Part shown: in pieces, positions 1 to 8,383 of the stretch | How the letters are laid out: every line of letters starts with the position of its first letter | Position numbering within the stretch: position 1 is the stretch's first letter | NCBI RefSeq assembly: GCF_001730685.1 | Contig: NZ_MDJR01000002.1 | Location: 124,001 to 188,000, forward strand | Reading direction: 5' to 3' | DNA: 64,000 bases | DNA from: Caloranaerobacter ferrireducens | GTDB taxonomy: Bacteria > Bacillota > Clostridia > Tissierellales > Thermohalobacteraceae | Notes under the pieces: model-generated | What the model was told of the DNA's origin: nothing | What the model saw: the letters and a program-made list of their open reading frames with translations, nothing else | The model's database searches: none | Position numbers and translations under genes: made by a program

Positions 1-1
1 T

Positions 2-121
2 GTTAAGAATATAAATTATCTGATAAATAAAGAGATGCCGCTTGTAGATGATTTAGAAAAAACTAGTAAAGAAATAGAGAAGAAGTCTATAAGTCTAAAA
101 GAAGTAGTTCAATATGAATGA
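2..121 (+). CDS. C-terminal end of an unidentified protein (partial)
   Basis: An open frame enters from the left edge and ends with TGA after 39 codons (tail ...SLKEVVQYE). The piece is charged, rich in Lys and Glu, and probably helical. A strong terminator follows at once, which supports a real gene end. The fragment is too short to assign a family and I do not recognise it. Confidence 0.6.
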   Translation, partial: VKNINYLINKEMPLVDDLEKTSKEIEKKSISLKEVVQYE

Positions 122-155
122 GTAAGGTAAAAAAGTAGGATTTTTATAAAATTTT

Positions 156-184
156 GGCTGACAGTTATTTCTGTCAGCCTTTTA
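156..184 (+). terminator. Rho-independent terminator
   Basis: A perfect 9-bp stem GGCTGACAG/CTGTCAGCC with a 6-nt loop is followed by TTTT. It ends the partial gene at the left edge and lies just before the convergent zinc-ribbon gene, so it may work both ways. Confidence 0.85.
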
Positions 185-189
185 ATCTA

Positions 190-399
190 TTAAGAACCTA
201 TTAAGAAATCGAATATATTGGATAATTCACTTGTATCAGCTTTATAGATTTCTGTATATCTACATCTTGTGCAAGTTACAGTAGTAAATTTTTTGTTTTG
301 AATGTCAAATAATTTAGCGAATGTCCCGCCAGTTGCTTGAAATTGATCGGTTTCATATGATGTATTTGAGCATTTTGGACATTTCCAATTAGATTCCAT
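190..399 (-). CDS. Small zinc-ribbon protein (DUF2082 type)
   Basis: This 69-residue protein has two knuckles, CPKC near residue 7 and CTRC near residue 43, separated by the conserved block ETDQFQATGG and the run FDIQNKKFTTVTCTRC. That pattern matches the DUF2082/zinc-ribbon family annotated as putative nucleic-acid-binding proteins. The length is typical of the family. A strong SD (AAGGAGGT) sits about 7 nt before the ATG. It is a single gene with no operon partner on its strand. Zinc binding is well supported by the four cysteines; the partner or nucleic-acid target is unknown. Confidence 0.85.
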   Translation of the reverse strand: MESNWKCPKCSNTSYETDQFQATGGTFAKLFDIQNKKFTTVTCTRCRYTEIYKADTSELSNIFDFLIGS

Positions 400-596
400 A
401 TGTTTACCTCCTTCACAATTAATATTAAAGACATATCACGTATTATTAGTTATTTCTATCAATTGAAAAATATTCCTTCAAGAATTAGATTTTTTCTTAG
501 GAATAAAAAACAAATGTCGACATTTTTAGATAAAGGAAATTATGCTTAAATCTAGAAATATTAAGAGTCAAGAAAGTTTTAAAAAGGTGAGAAGTT

Positions 597-1211
597 ATGA
601 GTAAAATAGTTGCATTTACAGGAGCTGGTATATCTAAAGCTAGTGGAATACCTACTTTTGAAGAATTAGGTGATTTAAGACAAAAATTAAGTAGGAGTTA
701 TTTTGAAAATTACCCTATTAAGTTTTATGAGATACTTAAAAAATTTAAAGATACTGTAAGAAATGCTAAACCAAATGAAGCACATATAGTTTTAGCTAAA
801 TACAATATTCCAGTAGTAACTATGAATATAGACTCACTTCATAAAAAAGCAGGAAGTAAAGATGTATTAGAGATTCACGGAAATCTTGAGACGGTTTTTT
901 GCAACCAATGTAATAGTGAATTTGATTTTGATGTTATTTATAATTCGATTTATTGTAAGAATTGTAAAAGCTTATTGAATCCTAATGTAGTATTATATGG
1001 AGATATGATTCCAAATTATTTTAATGCTATTGCTATTATCGGTTCAGCTGATATATTGTTAGTTGTAGGTACTTCATTTTATACTTCGACTGCAAATGAT
1101 TTAGTTTATAGGGCAAAAAATGCAGGGATAAAAGTAGAAATAATAAATGAGAGAGCAGAGGAATTGGTGCCTAAGTTTTTGGCGAAAATTATGAAAACAA
1201 AATTTAAATAA
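597..1211 (+). CDS. Small SIR2-family (sirtuin) protein
   Basis: This is a 204-residue SIR2-family protein, a fold that uses NAD to remove acyl groups from lysines. Visible motifs are the NAD loop GAGIS (residues 9-13), TMNID (75-79, usually TQNID), the catalytic His in EIHG (His94), a Cys4 zinc site (Cys102, 105, 120, 123), NPNVVLYGD (128-136) and VGTS near 157. It is shorter than typical 230-250-residue bacterial sirtuins. The usual FRG block after GIP is replaced (GIPTFEELGD), so the cofactor-loop arginine is missing. Deacylase activity is therefore likely but not certain; an ADP-ribosyl-type activity is an alternative. SD AAGGTG precedes the ATG. Confidence 0.85.
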   Translation: MSKIVAFTGAGISKASGIPTFEELGDLRQKLSRSYFENYPIKFYEILKKFKDTVRNAKPNEAHIVLAKYNIPVVTMNIDSLHKKAGSKDVLEIHGNLETVFCNQCNSEFDFDVIYNSIYCKNCKSLLNPNVVLYGDMIPNYFNAIAIIGSADILLVVGTSFYTSTANDLVYRAKNAGIKVEIINERAEELVPKFLAKIMKTKFK

Positions 1212-1254
1212 GAAGCTTATTTTAATATAAAATTATATACTGGAGGATATAACT

Positions 1255-1755
1255 ATGGCTAAGAGGGATTATATTACTATTGAAGAAAGTAAAGATATTG
1301 AAAGATTTAGCTTAGTTACTAATAAGGATGGAAGAAAAGAAATTTGGCTAAGAATAGCTGTGTATGATAAAGGAGAGGAAGATGAAGCAATAAGTGATTT
1401 TACAAGGTTGGGATTGGGTTATATAACTCCAGAGTATTTAAAAATAAAGATGGAAAGAAAGAAGGAGGATTACAATATGGAATCAATTAAAATTAAAAAA
1501 ATTAGTCTTGAAGAAGCTAAAAAGTTAGGTATTGATTCATGGAGTCATTGGGAATGTGAACCTAGTACTTTTGATTGGGAATATGATGAGCAGGAGACGG
1601 CTTATGTTTTTGAAGGAGATGTTATTGTAACTACTCCAGAACAAACCGTACATATAACGGATAATATGTTAGTTTCTTTTCCAAAAGGATTAAAGTGTAC
1701 ATGGGAAGTGAGGAAAAAGATTAGAAAGGTTTACACGTTTAATTTTGAAATATAA
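1255..1755 (+). CDS. Cupin-domain protein with an N-terminal extension and internal start
   Basis: The 166-residue reading frame has two parts. Residues 75-166 form a compact cupin of the Cupin_3/EutQ-like type (SWECEPSTFDWEYDEQE, then AYVFEGDVIV and a PKGLKCTWEV turn). Residues 1-74 are an unrecognised basic segment. Codon 75 is an ATG at 1477 preceded at 8-nt spacing by GGAGG (1464-1468), while the upstream ATG also has a good SD. Stand-alone cupins of about 92 residues are common, so two products may be made: the full protein and the cupin alone. The ligand is unknown. It sits 43 bp after the sirtuin gene on the same strand and may be cotranscribed. Confidence 0.75.
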   Translation: MAKRDYITIEESKDIERFSLVTNKDGRKEIWLRIAVYDKGEEDEAISDFTRLGLGYITPEYLKIKMERKKEDYNMESIKIKKISLEEAKKLGIDSWSHWECEPSTFDWEYDEQETAYVFEGDVIVTTPEQTVHITDNMLVSFPKGLKCTWEVRKKIRKVYTFNFEI

Positions 1756-1800
1756 ATATCTTTCAGTTCGGATTATAATTGAGATAAAGATAAAACAAAG

Positions 1801-1838
1801 GGCGGTTCTTTAATGTGGTAGAAAAGAGCCGTCTTTCT
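1801..1838. terminator. Bidirectional terminator between convergent genes
   Basis: A 10-bp stem (GGCGGTTCTT/AAGAGCCGTC, two G-U pairs) is followed by a T-rich tail. It ends the cupin transcript and abuts the restored stop of the convergent vanW gene. Confidence 0.7.
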
Positions 1839-2643
1839 TATAACACACTTTCTTCTAAAAGAGGTTGATACATCATAATTGCATGGTTTTCAGTTATATA
1901 TTCATCTTCTAAAAGTTCTCCAAACAGATTATATATGCGTCTGTGAATTATATTATGGCGTATATAACCTCCCCAATATTCATGTGTAATCCAATGCTTT
2001 TTTCATAAACTTCATATCTTTTAGTTATAGGCTTTTCTGCTCTCCATTCGCCAACTAAATGCTTGTCTGTCAAATAGACTATCAACTGAAAATTTTCGTT
2101 AGTGCCATTATATATCTGTAAATCTCTATAATTATACACACAAGTAGCTCCACTACCAAAAGGTTGTGTTCTATTTACATCAGGAAAAACATCAAAACTA
2201 TGTCTATATCTTTCTGTGACAGTCAAAGGGGTATGTAAGGTTATCCAGTAAATCAAGTTTGATAATTGGCAAAGCCCTCCACCTATTTCAGGACGGAAAC
2301 TTCCATAAAAAAGGTTCATGCCTTTTACATATCCCTTTCTTTTAGTTGGTTTACCAATTAATTTCCAATATGAAAATGTTTCTCCAGGTTTAATTACTAT
2401 TCCGTTAATTTTTTTTGTTGCAATTTTAAGATTAGTAATTTTATTATACTGCAACCACATATCAACATTTTTAAGTTTTCTAAGTAAAGGAGTTTGGTGT
2501 TTAAATATTAAATAAGGTAATTTTGTGGTATCTAAGGTTTTAGCATATTTTTTATTGCTAAAATACCATTCGAAATATCTTTTAGTTTTATAATAATTTT
2601 TACCTAAAAAAATTCTAAGAGCCGATCTTTTAATTGGTTTCAT
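1838..2643 (-). pseudogene. vanW: VanW-family protein, frameshifted near its C-terminus
   Basis: Residues 1-212 match the VanW family (function unproven; some members lie in vancomycin-resistance clusters): PGETFSYWKLIGKPTKRKGYV, GGGLCQLSNLIYW and ERYRHSFDVFPD are recognisable. As read in one frame the protein runs off into a short nonsense tail and stops at 1948. In the next frame, from the same point, the family's normal end appears (EKKHWITHEYWGGYIRHN ... ITENHAIMMYQPLLEE), ending at 1838. The switch falls in a run of six T on the + strand (1998-2003); one extra A on the coding strand would restore a 268-residue protein, the usual VanW length. It is either a real single-base deletion or a homopolymer sequencing error. 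Confidence 0.85.
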
Positions 2644-2742
2644 TTAAAGTCCCCCAGAAATATCAAATAATTAGTAATATTATACCAGTAATAGATATTT
2701 GTGTCAAAAAATATAATTTCCTACGGATTATAAACAAACCTC

Positions 2743-2771
2743 TTGAATTTTCAGAAAAAATAAATTATAAT
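2743..2771 (+). promoter_or_regulatory. SigA-type promoter of the LacI/ABC locus
   Basis: TTGAAT (2743-2748), a 17-nt spacer and a perfect TATAAT (2766-2771) stand before the regulator gene. Confidence 0.75.
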
Positions 2772-2777
2772 TACTAT

Positions 2778-2791
2778 TGATAACGTTGTCA
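2778..2791. promoter_or_regulatory. LacI-type operator at the transcription start
   Basis: TGATAACGTTGTCA is a 14-bp near-palindrome centred on ACGT, located 6 bp after the -10 box where a bound repressor would block initiation. It differs from the maltose-regulon operator, so it is probably the site of the adjacent LacI protein (autoregulation). A half-match, TGACAACGT, lies at 3836 before the binding-protein gene. Confidence 0.65.
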
Positions 2792-2807
2792 TAAAAGAGG
2801 GATGACC

Positions 2808-3812
2808 ATGAGAAATGTAACTATGGCTGATATTGCTAAATTAGCTGGAGTATCTGTAAAAACAGTATCAAGGGTAATAAATAATAGTAATGAGGTTAAG
2901 GAAGAAACTAGACAAAAAGTATTAAAGATTATAAAAGAGCAGGGATATCAAGTGAATATTCTTGCAAAAGGGTTAAGAAAAAAACAGACTAATACTATAA
3001 TAGTCTTTATTGATAAACATAGTGGAGGATATTGGAGTATATGGCATAACGAAATCGTACAGGAAATTATTAAGTACTCCAAAGAGAAAGGTTATAAGAT
3101 AGTTATTTCACCATCTTCTGGTGAAGGCTGTTTAGATGACGATACAGATGGTTTTTATCTTTTAAGAAGTGGTATGGCAGATGGAGCTATAATTTTTGAC
3201 AACATGGAAAACGATATCAGAATTAAATATTTAAGAGAAAACGATATTCCTTTTGTAATTGTCGGGAAAGATATAAATTACGATGATACAAGTTATGTAG
3301 ATTTGGATAACTATAAAGCTGGTTTTATAGGTGGTAAGTACTTAATAGAGAATGGATATAAAAAGATATGTTTTATGCTTGGAAGTAGAGATTTTATTGT
3401 TAACAATGAGAGAACTAATGGTTTCAAAGAAATATGTAGTAATTATAGTGATATTGAATTTAATATTGTTTATGATGTTTCAAATATTCAGAGTGCTTAT
3501 GAAAACGCCAAAGAGATTATTCAAACTAATAAACCAGATGCATTTTTTGTATCTGGAGATGAAAGAGCAATAGGAGTTTATAGAGCTATTAAAGAAAGTA
3601 ATTTATCAATACCTAAAGATATAGCAGTTTTAGGGATTGATAATATACCTTTGTGCGAATATATTTATCCATCATTAACTACCATTGACCAGCCCAAGAA
3701 AGAATTCGGCTACCATTCAGTAAACATTTTGATGGAGTTAATGAATAATAAAGCAAAGATAACAAAAAGGGTTTTAATAGAACCTAAATTAATAATTCGA
3801 GAATCAACTTAA
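2808..3812 (+). CDS. LacI-family transcriptional regulator
   Basis: This is a sugar-responsive DNA-binding repressor. Residues 1-50 hold the LacI helix-turn-helix (MADIAKLAGVSVKTVSRVINN) and hinge; residues 60-334 are the periplasmic-binding-protein-like effector domain, ending in the usual LTTIDQP...REST. An in-frame ATG 6 nt upstream directly abuts the AGAGGG SD, so the second ATG, with 6-nt spacing, is preferred. The gene heads the ABC transporter and glycoside locus and has its own palindromic operator at the promoter. It probably represses this locus until the imported sugar, or a product of it, binds. The ligand cannot be read from the sequence. Confidence 0.9.
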   Translation: MRNVTMADIAKLAGVSVKTVSRVINNSNEVKEETRQKVLKIIKEQGYQVNILAKGLRKKQTNTIIVFIDKHSGGYWSIWHNEIVQEIIKYSKEKGYKIVISPSSGEGCLDDDTDGFYLLRSGMADGAIIFDNMENDIRIKYLRENDIPFVIVGKDINYDDTSYVDLDNYKAGFIGGKYLIENGYKKICFMLGSRDFIVNNERTNGFKEICSNYSDIEFNIVYDVSNIQSAYENAKEIIQTNKPDAFFVSGDERAIGVYRAIKESNLSIPKDIAVLGIDNIPLCEYIYPSLTTIDQPKKEFGYHSVNILMELMNNKAKITKRVLIEPKLIIREST

Positions 3813-3954
3813 AGAGAGTTTTTTTCAAGCATGAATGACAACGTGCGACAAAACGATTGGTAAAAACTTTTGTTTTTTTGGTTCATATTATTTGGCTTCC
3901 TATGTAGGGAGTCGAGATAAAAATACATCAAATATAAAGAAGGGGGAAATTTTT

Positions 3955-5208
3955 ATGAAAAAAGTTATTTCATTAATGTTAGTAGTACTGCTTATGTCTA
4001 CGGCTTTGGCGGGATGTGCTACTAAAGAAACTGCTACACCAGAGAAGAAAAAATTAGTTTTCACATCAAGATTATGGTCTGCACCAGAGGAAAAGGAATT
4101 CATTATCAATGAAATAATCAAACCATATGAAGAAGCTAATAATATTGATATCGAATTTTCAATAGCTACAGATGATGAAATTTTTGATGCAATTAAAGTT
4201 CAGCAAGAATCTGGAAATATAACTACAGATATCATAACTGCTCACAGTGGTAAAATGCCAGATTGGACAAGAGCTGGTTATGTTATGGACTTAACAGACG
4301 TAGTAAAATCATGGAAAGACCGTACTTTCTTTGAAACTTTCAAAAGCTCAACACATAAAGATGGTAAGCAATATTTCTTACCAGTAGGTGCAGATGTATA
4401 CTTAACACTTATTAATAAGAAGGCTCTAAAGTATAAACCAGAAGGTGTAGATATTGACCACTTAACTTGGGAAGATTATGCTAAGTGGGCTGTAAATATA
4501 GCTAAAGGTGAAGGTGAAGGAAAAGTAGTTATTACAGGTATTCCACAAAAATCATGGATTTATATGTTTGGTGCATCAGCATTATCTTACGGAGCTGGAT
4601 TCCCAGATATAAATTCTCCTGAAGCTATGAAAGCATGGAAAATATGGGAGAAAATTGGAGATGCAAAAGGATTTATACCAACAGTTGCTAATGTAGAATC
4701 AAGTGTTGACCCAATGAAGCGTGAAGAAGGTTGGTTATGTGTATTCCACAATGCTCGTGTAGGTACTGTTTATGCTTCTAACGAAACTAAGTATATAGTG
4801 GCTCCAGCACCATCAGGACCTAAGGGAATCGGTACTGTTGCAGGGGTTAGTGGATATGCTATAGTTAAAGGTTCTAAGAATTATGAAGAGGCAGTTAAAT
4901 TCCTTGAGTATTTAACTAGACCAGACATTCAAACTAAGATAGCTTTAGGAACTGGTGGATTTATACCACCTGTTAAAGAAGCTATTGAGCAATTAGGTGA
5001 TGGAGCTGAAGACGAAGTAATTAAGAAGGCTTTAATGGTTCTTGAAAAAGGAGTACCTTCAGGAGTACCTGCTCATGAATATAAAGATTGGGGAGCAGTT
5101 AAACAAATATTCGACGATATCTTTGTAGAAGCTATAAATGGAGATAAGAAGATAACTCAAGAATATCTAGATGCTAAACAAGCTCAATTAGACGCTTTGA
5201 AAAAATAA
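3955..5208 (+). CDS. Sugar ABC transporter substrate-binding lipoprotein
   Basis: This is the extracellular solute-binding component (SBP family 1) of a carbohydrate importer. The start is the ATG after AAGGGGGAAA; a longer open frame upstream lacks an SD and would hide the signal peptide. Residues 1-20 are a lipoprotein signal (MKKVISLMLVVLLMSTALAG) with lipobox LAGC, so Cys21 is the lipidated anchor. The mature part begins KETATPEKKKLVFTSRLW and contains the DIITAHSGKMPDW and AGVSGYAIVKGS segments common in these proteins. Total length is 417 residues, normal for the family. A strong hairpin after the gene probably lets it be expressed above the permeases. The substrate is not known. Confidence 0.9.
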   Translation: MKKVISLMLVVLLMSTALAGCATKETATPEKKKLVFTSRLWSAPEEKEFIINEIIKPYEEANNIDIEFSIATDDEIFDAIKVQQESGNITTDIITAHSGKMPDWTRAGYVMDLTDVVKSWKDRTFFETFKSSTHKDGKQYFLPVGADVYLTLINKKALKYKPEGVDIDHLTWEDYAKWAVNIAKGEGEGKVVITGIPQKSWIYMFGASALSYGAGFPDINSPEAMKAWKIWEKIGDAKGFIPTVANVESSVDPMKREEGWLCVFHNARVGTVYASNETKYIVAPAPSGPKGIGTVAGVSGYAIVKGSKNYEEAVKFLEYLTRPDIQTKIALGTGGFIPPVKEAIEQLGDGAEDEVIKKALMVLEKGVPSGVPAHEYKDWGAVKQIFDDIFVEAINGDKKITQEYLDAKQAQLDALKK

Positions 5209-5222
5209 TATTTCAATAAAGT

Positions 5223-5257
5223 ACACATTGGATGTTTAGCATCCAATGTGTATTTTT
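5223..5257 (+). terminator. Intra-operon terminator/attenuator after the binding-protein gene
   Basis: A perfect 12-bp stem ACACATTGGATG/CATCCAATGTGT with a 5-nt loop and T-rich tail lies between the binding-protein and permease genes. Partial termination here is the usual way to keep binding protein in excess over membrane subunits. Confidence 0.8.
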
Positions 5258-5273
5258 GTAAAGGGGTGAAAAG

Positions 5274-6167
5274 ATGGAAGATTTACAAAGTAGAAATAGA
5301 AGCTTGAACAAATGGTTGCCGTATATTTTAGTTGTTCCATCGATGTTGTATTATATATTATTTTGGCTAAGACCTGTTTTAACTTCATTAATAAGAAGTT
5401 TTACTGGAGTAGAAGGTGGATTAACCCTTCAGAACTATAAATTAGCATTATCAGATCCATTATTCAGAGAGGGCTTTATAAATACAGCTGTAATAGCAGG
5501 CGTTTCTGTAACAATAGAGTTTGTAGTGGCTTTAATGCTAGCTTTATTAATCAACAGAAAATTTAAAGGTTCAGGTGTCTTATTGTTTATTGCTATGATT
5601 CCTATGGCTTTACCACCAGTCGCTGTTGGTGCAATATGGCAGACTGGTTTAACGACAAATGGATGGGTTAATAGTTTACTAATACACTTAGGGTTGATTA
5701 CTGAAAGCGGAAAAATATATTTTATGACTGCTGAAGGATGGAAGAGATTATTATTAATAATATTAATAGATGCTTGGCAGGTAATACCATCGGTTATGAT
5801 TATTTTATTAGCAGGATTGCAAAATTTCCCTAAAGAAATGAAGGAAGCCGGATATGTATTTGGTGGTAATGCATTTACAGTATTAAGAAAGATTACACTT
5901 CCAATATTAAAACCGACTATTGTAACTGCTGTTGTCTTAAGATTGATATCAGCGATACAAATTTGGTTGATTGTTGTTATGATTTATGGATTTAACAGAG
6001 TACCAACATTAATGGAACGTGTTGTATACTATGGAGATCAGGTATCATCACTGCCAAACAGCTTCCAATTAGCATCTACAAATTCGATTATAGTGGCAAT
6101 TATTGTTTCAAGTGCTGCATTAATTTATCTGAAAGTATCAAGAAATTCAGAAAGTAAAGAGGTGTAA
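5274..6167 (+). CDS. Sugar ABC transporter permease, MalF-type
   Basis: This is the first of two membrane subunits of the importer. It has 297 residues and six predicted membrane helices, the first at about residues 16-35 (LPYILVVPSMLYYILFWL). The cytoplasmic EAA loop, which docks onto the ATPase, is visible around residues 190-212 (EAGYVFGGNAFTVLRKITLP). It lies 65 bp after the binding-protein gene, separated by an attenuator, and 2 bp before the second permease gene. It has the standard length for this family, without the N-terminal extension seen in the MalF protein of the starch locus in this window. Confidence 0.92.
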   Translation: MEDLQSRNRSLNKWLPYILVVPSMLYYILFWLRPVLTSLIRSFTGVEGGLTLQNYKLALSDPLFREGFINTAVIAGVSVTIEFVVALMLALLINRKFKGSGVLLFIAMIPMALPPVAVGAIWQTGLTTNGWVNSLLIHLGLITESGKIYFMTAEGWKRLLLIILIDAWQVIPSVMIILLAGLQNFPKEMKEAGYVFGGNAFTVLRKITLPILKPTIVTAVVLRLISAIQIWLIVVMIYGFNRVPTLMERVVYYGDQVSSLPNSFQLASTNSIIVAIIVSSAALIYLKVSRNSESKEV

Positions 6168-6169
6168 GT

Positions 6170-7231
6170 ATGCCGGTTAATAGAAGTGTTAAAAAATTGA
6201 TCCAAAAAACAACTTTTTTAATACTAATAGCAACTATATTATTCTTTATTTTAACACCTATATTCTTTTTAACATCGCTTTCTTTTTTATCATCTAGAGA
6301 AGCTTATCAATTTCCTTTACCTATATTACCTTCTTTGAAAAGCGAATTTGTTGCAGAGAAGAGTGAAAAAGGCTATTTAATAAGCATATATGAACCAAGT
6401 ACAGGAGAGTATGAGTCAATATTAGATACAAACAAATTTGAAAAAATGAGTACTTATTTTAGAAGAGAATTATCTATCTATACATCTCCAGAAAAATTAA
6501 AGGAGATACTAAGTCAATTAGACAATGGAGATATTGAAAAAGTTCACTTTACTATGAGAAAAAGCTTATGGCATAACTATAAAACTTTCTTTAAAGTTAC
6601 AGGTAATGCAAAAGCGGCACTTATCCGAAGTATACAAACTGCGTTAGTAACAATATTAATTTCTCTTACATTAGGTGGTATGGCAGGTTATGCATTTGCA
6701 AGATTTAGTTTTAAAGGTAAGGAACAGTTAAGATTCGGTATATTATTCGTTAGAATGTTCCCAGCTGTAACTATAGCTTTACCTATGGTTATTTTACTGG
6801 CTAAATATGGTTTCTATGATAGACCTGTAGGACTTTCTTTAGTCTATTCAGTAGGTTCAATAGGATTAACTGCCTGGATTACTGCGAGTATTTTTATGGG
6901 TATAGGTATAGAGCTAGAAGAAGCAGCACAAGTTTTTGGAGCAAATAAATTGCAGACATTCTTTAAAATTACGCTACCATTAGCTTTTCCGGGCTTGGCT
7001 GCTAGTTCAATGTATGCTTTTATCGGAGCATGGAATGATACAGTTTCAGCATTGATTTTAACCCAATCAAAGCCAACATTCGCAGTTGTTGTTTATAAAG
7101 CATTGATAGGTTCAACAGGTAAAATTAATCTTACAGCTGCAGGGGCACTTACAATGGCATTTCCAGCAGTAGTATTTACTCTATTTATTAGAAAATACAT
7201 CAACCAAATGTGGGGCGGAGTTAAAGTATAG
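6170..7231 (+). CDS. Sugar ABC transporter permease, MalG-type with extra extracellular loop
   Basis: This is the second membrane subunit, 353 residues. Helix 1 (about residues 13-36) is followed by an unusually large hydrophilic segment (about 37-145), then the normal five-helix core. The EAA loop is near 250-270 (EEAAQVFGANKLQTFFKITLP). Family members without the insertion have about 270-290 residues, so the extra 80 or so residues form an extracytoplasmic domain that could contact the binding protein or glycan. It is tightly coupled to the upstream permease and followed, after 28 bp, by the ATPase gene. Confidence 0.9.
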   Translation: MPVNRSVKKLIQKTTFLILIATILFFILTPIFFLTSLSFLSSREAYQFPLPILPSLKSEFVAEKSEKGYLISIYEPSTGEYESILDTNKFEKMSTYFRRELSIYTSPEKLKEILSQLDNGDIEKVHFTMRKSLWHNYKTFFKVTGNAKAALIRSIQTALVTILISLTLGGMAGYAFARFSFKGKEQLRFGILFVRMFPAVTIALPMVILLAKYGFYDRPVGLSLVYSVGSIGLTAWITASIFMGIGIELEEAAQVFGANKLQTFFKITLPLAFPGLAASSMYAFIGAWNDTVSALILTQSKPTFAVVVYKALIGSTGKINLTAAGALTMAFPAVVFTLFIRKYINQMWGGVKV

Positions 7232-7259
7232 TACTAATAATGAGAACAGGAGGGTTATT

Positions 7260-8348
7260 ATGGCTTTCTTAGAGCTGATTAATTTAAGAAAGGAATATCA
7301 AAAAGGTGTTGTTGCCGTTAAAGATATAAACTTAAAAATTGAAAAAGGAGAATTCTTAGTTTTACTAGGACCTTCAGGATGTGGTAAGACTACTACAATG
7401 AGAATGATTTCTGGGTTAGAAAATGTAACAAATGGACAAATTTTAATGGAAGGAAAAGATATAACCTATTTACCACCGAGAAAAAGAAACGTAAGTATGA
7501 TTTTTCAAAATTATGCAGTGTGGCCGCATATGACTGTTTATGAAAATATAGCATTTGCATTAAAACTTAAAAAAATGCCTAAAGAAGAAATAAAGAAAAT
7601 AGTCTACGAAGTTGCTGGTATGGCTGATATTACACAGTATTTAGACAGATATCCATCACAATTATCAGGAGGCCAACGTCAACGTGTAGCTGTGGCAAGA
7701 GCAATAGCTGTAAAACCTAAGCTTTTCTTAATGGACGAGCCTCTATCAAACTTAGATGCGAAACTTAGAGTATCAATGAGAACAGACTTAAAAGAAATAC
7801 ACAATAAGACTAATGCAACTACTATTTTTGTTACACATGACCAGTCAGAAGCAATGAGTTTAGCAGATCGTATAGTGATTATGCGTGATGGTGAGATTGA
7901 ACAAATAGGAACTCCAAATGAAGTTTATCATGATAGTGAAACTATGTTTGTTGCTAACTTTATTGGTACACCACCTACTAATTTTATTGACGTTGTAATA
8001 GACAATACTGAAGAAGGAATTGTAGCTAAACACGAGCAGTTTAGTTTGGCTATAAAAGGCGAGATTAGTAAAAAATTAGAGAAATATATAGGAAAGAAAG
8101 TTGTTTTAGGTGTTAGACCTGAAAACTTTGTAATTACTGATGAATCAAACAGCTTATTTAGTATAAAAGTAGATTTTGTTGAGCCACAGGGTTCTCATAC
8201 AATAATTGTTACTAAGATTTCTGGAAAAGTAACAAAGATTATGTCTACAGAAATATTTGATGTGAAACCAGGAGACAAATTACATTTATCAATAGCAGAA
8301 GGAAAATATTTATTCTTTGACCCAGAAACAGAAAGAAGAATCAAGTAG
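7260..8348 (+). CDS. Carbohydrate ABC transporter ATPase, MsmX/UgpC-type
   Basis: This is the ATP-hydrolysing subunit of carbohydrate importers. Walker A GPSGCGKT is at residues 37-44, Q-loop FQNYAVWPH near 85, signature LSGGQ at 135-139, Walker B LFLMDEP at 155-161, and H-loop His193. Residues 240-362 form the TOBE/OB regulatory domain (LGVRPENF). Length 362 is typical. It is the last transport gene of this operon. Related ATPases (MsmX) serve several importers in Bacillus and Streptococcus; the MalEFG importer in this window has no ATPase gene beside it, so this subunit may power both. That sharing is inference. Confidence 0.92.
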   Translation: MAFLELINLRKEYQKGVVAVKDINLKIEKGEFLVLLGPSGCGKTTTMRMISGLENVTNGQILMEGKDITYLPPRKRNVSMIFQNYAVWPHMTVYENIAFALKLKKMPKEEIKKIVYEVAGMADITQYLDRYPSQLSGGQRQRVAVARAIAVKPKLFLMDEPLSNLDAKLRVSMRTDLKEIHNKTNATTIFVTHDQSEAMSLADRIVIMRDGEIEQIGTPNEVYHDSETMFVANFIGTPPTNFIDVVIDNTEEGIVAKHEQFSLAIKGEISKKLEKYIGKKVVLGVRPENFVITDESNSLFSIKVDFVEPQGSHTIIVTKISGKVTKIMSTEIFDVKPGDKLHLSIAEGKYLFFDPETERRIK

Positions 8349-8383
8349 TAATTGCTATTTGAGTAAAGAAAGGAGAAAAACAG

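Noticed and set aside
1838-2643. Programmed ribosomal frameshift in vanW
   Set aside because: The A6 tract could allow slippage, but no SD-like stimulator or downstream stem is evident and VanW proteins are not known to use it; mutation or sequencing error is simpler.
3835-3954. N-terminal extension of the binding protein (MTTCDKTIGKNF...)
   Set aside because: It lacks an SD and would place the lipoprotein signal 40 residues inside the protein; the ATG at 3955 has a good SD.
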